From the NCBI GenBank assembly GCA_964415045.1, contig CAYPZL010000203.1, positions 1-9,497 on the forward strand: a DNA stretch of 9,497 nt, written 5' to 3'. The stretch is from CAYPZL01 sp964415045. GTDB taxonomy: Bacteria > Planctomycetota > Phycisphaerae > Sedimentisphaerales > Anaerobacaceae. A program made the position numbers and the translations under genes. Of this stretch, positions 4,857-9,497 are shown in pieces. Positions within the stretch are counted from its first letter, which is position 1; the number at the start of each line of letters is the position of its first letter. Under the pieces are notes generated by a model. It ran no database searches. It worked only from the letters and a program-made list of their open reading frames with translations, and was not told the origin of the DNA.

Positions 4857-7535
4857 TCACGGCTTGGTGACGCGAATGTCATCGACGTAGAGCACGCCGG
4901 TGCCGCCGACGAAGCCGCCGTCGCGGCTGCCGATGCCGATGTACATCTTCTTGATGGCGGTCAGCGAAACGCCCGAGGCCGCGAACTCGCTGAGCGGAGT
5001 CTTCCATTCCGCCCAGCCTACGTTGTTCAATATAGCGGCATTCGGGTGCACCGCCACGCCGGTCCGTCCGCTGCTGTCTTCGAGCACGACGTACAGCGGA
5101 TCGGGGCTGTTACCGCCGGCTCCCCGGACGTAGAGCGTCAGGTCCGTCACGCCTTCGAGCGTCCAGTTCTGCGGCGCCGTCCAGGTGTACTCGGCTTCCG
5201 AGCGATAGGGCGAAGCCGTGTTGTCGTAGTATACCGGCATGGCCTGGTAGCCGCTGTTGGGGCTCCGGGTCTCCATGATCAAGCCGTTGTAGTGCGGGCT
5301 CCCTGCGCTCCAGATATCGTGGCCGACCGCCGCCCCGGTGCCGTTGCCGGGATGGCCGGGCTCGGGCAGGGTAAAGCCAATGCCGTCTACCCATTTCTCG
5401 AAGACACGCCGGCCGACCTCGTTGGTGTAGCTCTCGAAGTCGTCGACGATGATGAAATCGGCCGTGGTGAAGCTCCAGACGGCGCCTTTCCACGGGCTGT
5501 CGTCGTGGGCCGGGTTGATCTCATCGACGCGCCAGTAATAGGTCGTGTTCCACTGAAGCGGTCCCGGATTGAAGCTGGTCGCCCCGGCGGCCTGCTGCCC
5601 GCGATAGACGGCGGCGTCGGCCGGCGTGGCGTTGGCGACCGCCTCGGCGTCTTCGCCGAAGTACACATCGTGGGCTGTGGCTTCGTCGCCGGCGGTCCAG
5701 CTAAGAGCGCCCGCCTGAGGCGCATGGGGCTCGCCGTTGGCCGGCGAGGGATTGGTCGCCCAGTGCGGCAGTTGCAGCCAGCCTTGCGGGACGATCTGGC
5801 GCGCGATCGTCGGGCTTTCCCACGACAGTTGCGCCACCGCGCCGCCGGTGTTCTCATAGTACTCCATGACGAGCAGATAGATCTGACCACCAATGAGATC
5901 CACCCTGGCCTTGTTGTCGGTGGTGCCGTGGTCGGTCCAGTTGTCGATGATCATCCGGTCGTCGAGCCAGAGTCGCACACCGTCGTCGCTGGTGGTGATC
6001 AGCGAGAACGTCTCGCTGAGCGGCGCTTCGAGGTTCGCCGTCCAGCGGGCCGAGACGTTGTCACTGAGGCCGGCGGCGACTTCGTCGCTGCCCCAGGAGT
6101 GGTCGATCGTGGGCTCGGTCTGCGTGAGCACCGGGTCGCCTGCCAGCTCCATCCCATCGAAGTACTCGGCCTTGACGCCGCCCTCGTCGCCGCGCGTCGT
6201 GAAGCTCCAGACCGCGCCCTTCTGGTCGCCGAGGAATTGGATGAACTCGTCGATGCGCCAGTAGTACGTCGTGTCGAGCTCCAGCGGGCCGATGTCGACC
6301 GTCGTGGCGGTCGACATGGTCAGGGGCGCCACGGCGTTGTTGACTTCATCGAAGCTCTTGCCGAGGAAGATCTTGTGGTAGATGACGTTCATGCCCGCCT
6401 GCCAGAACAGATCCTGGTCGAGGTCCACGTGCTTCATTCCGTCGACGGGGAAGGGCTCGTAGGCTGTGCGCGGCTGGATCGAGAAGCTCCAGACGTCGCC
6501 TTTCCACGGGCTGTTCGGATCGAGATCGTTGACCTCGTCGACGCGCCAGTAGTAGGTCTGGCCGGGAACGAGCTCGTCGGGTACCGGATCGCCCGCCGAG
6601 CCGACGCGGAGCATCTCAACGGCCAGGCGGCCGATGAAGAGGTCGGCGTCTTCCGGCGTGGCCGCCTCGATCGCTTCGAGGCTCTCGCCAAAGTACACTT
6701 CGTGGCCGCTGGCGAACGCGCCGGGACGCCACTCGAGTACCGTGCTGGTCTCGTAGATCATGGTCCCGTCTTTGGGCTTCGGACCCCAGGCCAGCGGATT
6801 GCCGCCGCTGCCGACGGGGGCGTCGGAGAGAATCATGTGTCCGAATCCCAGACTCTGGTCGTGCGCTTCCATGCCCGTCCAGGTCATCTGCAGCTCTCTA
6901 TCACCGTTGTCGGTGTCGTCGAACACCGCGTGAAATCCGATGGCGTTGCCGACCGACCAGTCCAGCGAAAGCATCTGGGCGTATTCGATGGCGGCCTCGC
7001 AGATGTATCCGTCCGGCGTTTCGGAGGCGGCGACCATGAGGTAATCCGGATCGGTCGATCCGTTGCCGTCCATGTTGCACCAGTTCCATTTCTGTTCGTT
7101 AAGGTTGAAGCCGTACTGGTAGTGCTCATCATGCGGGGGAACGGCGTTGGTCGTGGAGAAGAACACCTCGATACAGTCCGCGTTCCAGATGTCGCCGCCG
7201 GTCTTGTTCATGGACAGCTTGTCATCCTTCATCACGACGGCCATGTAGATGTACTGCTCGTCCCAGAGCAGATAGAACTCTCCGCTGCCGTCCTCGGGGC
7301 CGTCCCACGTGGTCTGCCCCGAATACAACTGCTCTTCCGCATCGAGGATGGCCGGCGTCATCGCGTCGAGATTCCAGTCGCTCAGATCGCCGTCGATGGC
7401 GTCCGGAGTACCCCGGAGACACTCGATCACCAGCGGCTCTCCCGTCGCTGGATGTTCCGCCGGCGGGTCTGCCGCCGCCAGGCTCAAGGTCAGTAAGGTG
7501 AGGATTCCAACAAAAGCACATCTCGTAGCTGACAT
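4857..7535 (-). CDS. large secreted modular protein: CBM9-like, Fn3-like repeats, PA14, C-terminal sugar-binding-like module
   Basis: This 892-residue protein begins with a signal peptide (MSATRCAFVGILTLLTLSLAAA, cut before DPPAEH). The modules in order are: a CBM9/DOMON-like beta-sandwich (about 33-240; IDGDLSDW, DCIEVFF, FHAVFDD); Fn3-like repeats at about 250-354 and 355-448; a PA14 domain (451-583; KAEYFDG, ITTSDDGVRLWLDD, YYENTGGA); a third Fn3-like repeat (591-691); and a C-terminal jelly-roll-like module opening DDFESY (695-892). The three repeats share TYYWRVDE/TYYWRIDE and end in VWSFTT or WSFSI. I see no catalytic domain, membrane anchor or sorting tail. A polysaccharide-binding role at or outside the cell is likely. 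Start 7535 has an excellent ribosome binding site; the in-frame upstream ATG at 7601 does not. The gene stands alone, with its own terminator. Confidence 0.88.
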   Translation of the reverse strand: MSATRCAFVGILTLLTLSLAAADPPAEHPATGEPLVIECLRGTPDAIDGDLSDWNLDAMTPAILDAEEQLYSGQTTWDGPEDGSGEFYLLWDEQYIYMAVVMKDDKLSMNKTGGDIWNADCIEVFFSTTNAVPPHDEHYQYGFNLNEQKWNWCNMDGNGSTDPDYLMVAASETPDGYICEAAIEYAQMLSLDWSVGNAIGFHAVFDDTDNGDRELQMTWTGMEAHDQSLGFGHMILSDAPVGSGGNPLAWGPKPKDGTMIYETSTVLEWRPGAFASGHEVYFGESLEAIEAATPEDADLFIGRLAVEMLRVGSAGDPVPDELVPGQTYYWRVDEVNDLDPNSPWKGDVWSFSIQPRTAYEPFPVDGMKHVDLDQDLFWQAGMNVIYHKIFLGKSFDEVNNAVAPLTMSTATTVDIGPLELDTTYYWRIDEFIQFLGDQKGAVWSFTTRGDEGGVKAEYFDGMELAGDPVLTQTEPTIDHSWGSDEVAAGLSDNVSARWTANLEAPLSETFSLITTSDDGVRLWLDDRMIIDNWTDHGTTDNKARVDLIGGQIYLLVMEYYENTGGAVAQLSWESPTIARQIVPQGWLQLPHWATNPSPANGEPHAPQAGALSWTAGDEATAHDVYFGEDAEAVANATPADAAVYRGQQAAGATSFNPGPLQWNTTYYWRVDEINPAHDDSPWKGAVWSFTTADFIIVDDFESYTNEVGRRVFEKWVDGIGFTLPEPGHPGNGTGAAVGHDIWSAGSPHYNGLIMETRSPNSGYQAMPVYYDNTASPYRSEAEYTWTAPQNWTLEGVTDLTLYVRGAGGNSPDPLYVVLEDSSGRTGVAVHPNAAILNNVGWAEWKTPLSEFAASGVSLTAIKKMYIGIGSRDGGFVGGTGVLYVDDIRVTKP

Positions 7536-7542
7536 TTCTGTT

Positions 7543-7548
7543 CCTCCT
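7543..7548 (-). promoter_or_regulatory. ribosome binding site that sets the start at 7535
   Basis: On the - strand AGGAGG (7548 to 7543) lies 7 bases before the ATG at 7535. The reading frame stays open to an ATG at 7601, but the extra 22 residues are polar and would bury the signal peptide. Confidence 0.85.
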
Positions 7549-7676
7549 ACAAATGGTTTGGGTGCCATTGAGTCATCGACAGAAACAGAGCGGAGATTCA
7601 TGCTCTATATAAGAGAATGCTACGGGGGACTTCCCATGCACACTCCACAGAAACACTCCAACCGGTCCACAATCTT

Positions 7677-7705
7677 ATATTAACGCAACTGCATCTCGGC
7701 ATCAA
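7677..7705 (-). promoter_or_regulatory. candidate promoter of the modular protein gene
   Basis: On the - strand TTGATG (7705 to 7700) and TAATAT (7682 to 7677) are 17 bases apart, each matching 4 of 6 consensus bases. It sits in the most AT-rich part of the intergenic region. It would give a leader of about 130 bases before the start at 7535. This is a weak, motif-only call. Confidence 0.28.
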
Positions 7706-7861
7706 CAACATTTCACCCGAATCGGCGAGCCCTCTCGCAAAAAAAGTCGCCGAAGCCGAAAAAACACCCCGAAAAGCCACTTTCCCCCACCTTTTTGGCC
7801 ACACGGCAACCACCGCCCGCTGCATCCCCCATGCCTGCCACCGCCTCCGCCTCCCAGCAAA

Positions 7862-7890
7862 GTAGGGTAGGTTCTTAACCCGCGCGTTGG
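7862..7890. repeat. 29-base dispersed palindromic repeat, copy 2
   Basis: This copy matches 4708-4736 at 25 of 29 bases in the same orientation. Its stem is weaker because GTAGGTT now faces AACCCGC. The conserved outer parts (GTAGGGT at the left, CGCGTT at the right) show that the repeat unit is longer than the palindrome. It lies upstream of the unrecognised exported protein. Confidence 0.7.
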
Positions 7891-8039
7891 TGTTCGAAAG
7901 AACCGTTGTCAACCGATTCGTACCGCTGGTCGTCATGGCAGGTGTAGGCACGCTGAGAAACCTTTTCGCCGACGAAGCAGATCCACGGATGCGGCCGCCG
8001 AGTGCCGTCCGAAACAGTCGTGAAACCGATTGCAGCTAT

Positions 8040-8043
8040 GGAG
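8040..8043 (+). promoter_or_regulatory. ribosome binding site that sets the start at 8052
   Basis: GGAG at 8040-8043 lies 8 bases before ATG 8052. The choice also puts a hydrophobic signal sequence at the N-terminus. Confidence 0.6.
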
Positions 8044-8051
8044 ATGACAGA

Positions 8052-9119
8052 ATGTGGCGATTTATTGCGGTATGCGTGTGTGTCAACGCGATGATGGCAG
8101 CGCACGGCTCGTCAAAAACGTCCCGGACGCAAATGGAACCGGCGGGGCGACAGGCCAGGGCACTGTCGGCGAATCTGCCAAAAACCGTCAGCAGCCTACT
8201 TGCCTATCAGCAGAAGAACTATCCTCTGTATCCCCGGCACCTCGAGAAACGGCCGGATATTCCCTCTCCGTACGTGGCAGATGACGGCACGGAGGTCGTA
8301 ACGGCCCTGATGAAGAACGGTCAATATGCCCTGCTGCCGGTCACGGTCGAAAATGGAAGCCCCTTGCTCTACAGCGCGAGAGTGCCAACGTTGTACGGCA
8401 AGGACCAGCAGCTTCAAGTGGATCGAGGTGATTTTCCTGCTTTGGCAAAGAGCGGGCTCCATTCCGACGTGGAGCTGGACAGCAAAGACACGATCACGGG
8501 CATGTCCATCGACCTGATCACATACATCGGTCGGCCCGGGAGGTTCTCCGGAGCCGGTTTCATGGCCGACGATGAAGACATCATTTCCGTCCTGAAGGGC
8601 GACAACCATCTCGTCCAAAAGCTGGGACTGACTCATCCTCAAATGGCCCGGCCTCTCTTCCATGTGTGGAATATGATCCTGAAGGAGATCGAGTGTGGCC
8701 GCTTCGGCCGATTCTCCAGCGTCCAGGCCTTCTTCTACAACGGAAGGAAGATCCTTTTCAAAGCCGAATCGATGAAAGGATGGCAGCGGTCCATATTCCA
8801 CGACGAGGTCAAGGGGCGATTCGATATCGACGTCCGGTGCGACCTGACGTCGCGGGAGAGAGCGTTTCTAAAGAAGAACTACGCCCACCTGAGCGAGTTG
8901 GAAATGGCGGAGCTCGAAGAATCGCTCACCCGCTTCCACTTCAGCGAAATGGCGCCCTACTACATCACGCGCTACGGCTTCTACGAAGGACACACCGACT
9001 ACCGGGCCGACCCCATTGCCATCGCCCGCATCTTCGGCCTGAAAACCATCCAAGAAATCCAAACCGCCTTCCCCGCCAACCTCCAGAAAACCCTGAAAAA
9101 CCACTTCACCAAAGGATGA
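8052..9119 (+). CDS. exported protein of unknown function
   Basis: I do not recognise this 355-residue protein. It begins with a short signal-like sequence (MWRFIAVCVCVNAMMAAHG) and no later membrane helix. The mature part is of mixed charge and looks globular. Stretches that look family-conserved are GRPGRFSGAGFMADDEDI (about 161-178), LTHPQMARPLFHVWN (193-207) and GFYEGHTDYRADPIAIARIFGL (309-330, where the run GFYEGHTDYRADP is most striking). The histidines and acidic residues in these could bind metal or catalyse, but no known active-site signature is visible. The gene stands alone between a divergent neighbour and the 3' region. Its frame continues upstream to TTG 7887, but that part has no ribosome binding site and would precede the signal sequence. 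The coding call is good; the function is open. Confidence 0.75.
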   Translation: MWRFIAVCVCVNAMMAAHGSSKTSRTQMEPAGRQARALSANLPKTVSSLLAYQQKNYPLYPRHLEKRPDIPSPYVADDGTEVVTALMKNGQYALLPVTVENGSPLLYSARVPTLYGKDQQLQVDRGDFPALAKSGLHSDVELDSKDTITGMSIDLITYIGRPGRFSGAGFMADDEDIISVLKGDNHLVQKLGLTHPQMARPLFHVWNMILKEIECGRFGRFSSVQAFFYNGRKILFKAESMKGWQRSIFHDEVKGRFDIDVRCDLTSRERAFLKKNYAHLSELEMAELEESLTRFHFSEMAPYYITRYGFYEGHTDYRADPIAIARIFGLKTIQEIQTAFPANLQKTLKNHFTKG

Positions 9120-9219
9120 CCAACCCAAACAGCCGCCCCCGCGCGCACTCGGCAGCCTGGGCAACTCCCTGCCCTGGCCGTCACAGCTATCCCCGTATCC
9201 CTTTGGGCGCGTGTTTGTT
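9120..9219. other. gene-free spacer after the exported protein
   Basis: No gene, clear hairpin or T-run terminator is seen in these 100 C-rich bases. They separate the + strand exported protein gene from the 3' end of the possible - strand small gene. Confidence 0.5.
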
Positions 9220-9419
9220 CTATGCCAGCGGACGACGATACAGAGCCGCGAGGACCATGGCCGCCACGAGAAGTATCACCCAATCCAAATTCTGCCATAC
9301 CCCCGCGTTCGTCTTGCTGCGCCGCTCCCGAAAACCCAGCCCCCCCGGCAACCGCCAACACACGCCGGCGCAAGCAGCGTAAGCAAGAAAAACCCGATCA
9401 CGATAACGAAGTCATTCAT
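9220..9419 (-). pseudogene. possible small two-helix membrane protein, frame broken at a 7-base run
   Basis: Read on the - strand from ATG 9419, the first frame gives MNDFVIVIGFFLLTLLAPAC, a good membrane helix, then loses sense. Another frame, ending at TAG 9222-9220, gives WQNLDWVILLVAAMVLAALY followed by RRPLA, a second helix with a basic end. The two frames join if one G is added to the seven-G run (C run at 9340-9346). The result would be 66 residues, with a basic loop (FRERRSK) between helices. The same site reads G GGG GGC in frame, the pattern of a -1 slippery heptamer. So the break may be an assembly error, a real mutation, or programmed slippage. The upstream match to a ribosome binding site is weak (AGG). 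I cannot assign a family. Confidence 0.4.
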
Positions 9420-9451
9420 CCCAACCTGCGGCGAACGCCGCCCCAATCAAG

Positions 9452-9497
9452 ACCACCGGCATAGCCGGTGGTATGAGGAAGGCCCCTAAAAGGGGCC
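9452..9497. repeat. double hairpin at the window end, repeat-like
   Basis: ACCACCGGC (9452-9460), loop ATA, GCCGGTGGT (9464-9472) is a perfect 9-bp hairpin. After 8 bases, GGCCCC (9481-9486), loop TAAAA, GGGGCC (9492-9497) forms a second perfect hairpin that ends on the last base of the window. Paired compact hairpins like these resemble REP units or the subterminal hairpins of IS200/IS605-type elements. No transposase is in the window. If the window end is a contig end, a multi-copy repeat would explain the break. Confidence 0.7.

Larger units (their letters stand above)
7536..8051. other. divergent intergenic region
   Basis: These 516 bases lie between two divergently transcribed genes. 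They hold the ribosome binding sites of both, a candidate - strand promoter (7677-7705), three A-tracts (7739-7745, 7759-7764, 7772-7775), a small hairpin GCGAG-CCCT-CTCGC (7725-7738), and the second copy of the 29-base repeat (7862-7890). No credible gene is seen. A + strand frame is open from TTG 7887 but is judged to be upstream of the true start at 8052. Confidence 0.7.

Noticed and set aside
5500..6570. Repeated segments within the modular gene considered as a repeat array or CRISPR
   Set aside because: The similar DNA near 5520, 6250 and 6540 simply encodes the TYYWRVDE part of the Fn3-like protein repeats. Spacing is irregular and the copies differ.
5046..7496. 816-codon open frame on the + strand across the whole modular protein gene
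   Set aside because: Its codons align base for base with those of the - strand gene. Stops in that frame would need TTA, CTA or TCA codons in the real gene, which a GC-rich gene rarely uses, so the openness is a composition effect. The protein shows no domain.
7725..7745. Hairpin GCGAG-CCCT-CTCGC followed by seven A, considered as a terminator
   Set aside because: On the + strand the run is A, not T. On the - strand the T run precedes the stem, so it is not an intrinsic terminator in either direction.
7887..8051. N-terminal extension of the exported protein from TTG 7887
   Set aside because: There is no ribosome binding site, part of the start overlaps the 29-base repeat, and the extension would place about 55 polar or mixed residues ahead of a clear signal sequence.
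9211..9489. + strand open frames at the window end
   Set aside because: Their products are low-complexity, rich in Pro and Arg, without a ribosome binding site or domain, and they cross the hairpin repeat. The - strand reading gives two clear membrane helices instead.

Overview
The window looks like accessory chromosomal DNA from an uncultured member of the Planctomycetota, most likely class Phycisphaerae. This is an inference from protein style. Signs are a pseudopilin-type N-terminus (RRAFTLIELVVVVAI), exported proteins with DPN-rich tails, and a large secreted protein whose Fn3-like repeats carry TYYWRVDE and end in WSFTT, followed by a C-terminal module opening DDFESY. Coding DNA is GC-rich. 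A run of exactly ten N at 2152-2161 is a scaffold gap, so the sequence is a draft or metagenome assembly. No rRNA, tRNA, CRISPR array or transposase gene is visible.

Layout. 1-366 is a gene-free leader with small palindromes and a 13-base direct repeat. 367-2007 holds a tandem pair on the + strand: an exported protein with two OB-fold-like segments, then a type IV pilin-like (pseudopilin) protein. 2008-2167 is a damaged inverted repeat interrupted by the assembly gap. 2168-4673 is a compact + strand three-gene operon for a TroA/ZnuABC-type metal uptake ABC transporter: lipoprotein, ATPase, permease. 4674-4856 separates convergent genes and holds a dispersed repeat, a weak hairpin and a clear intrinsic terminator for the - strand gene. 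4857-7535 (-) encodes an 892-residue secreted modular protein (CBM9-like, two Fn3-like, PA14, one Fn3-like, C-terminal sugar-binding-like module). 7536-8051 is a divergent intergenic region holding a second copy of the dispersed repeat. 8052-9119 (+) encodes an exported protein I do not recognise. 9120-9497 holds a possible small two-helix membrane protein on the - strand, split by a frame change at a 7-C run, and ends in two perfect hairpins.

How the genes work together. The only clear functional unit is the metal transporter. Its lipoprotein would capture a divalent metal, probably zinc or manganese, outside the inner membrane. The permease would carry it across using ATP hydrolysed by the ATPase. 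The binding protein is unusual: it is cysteine-rich and lacks the usual second histidine motif, so its metal may differ from classic ZnuA. The large modular protein probably binds polysaccharide and has no catalytic domain. I see no single new defence or metabolic system. The best leads are the atypical metal-binding protein, the unrecognised exported protein, the frame-split small membrane protein and the repeat families.
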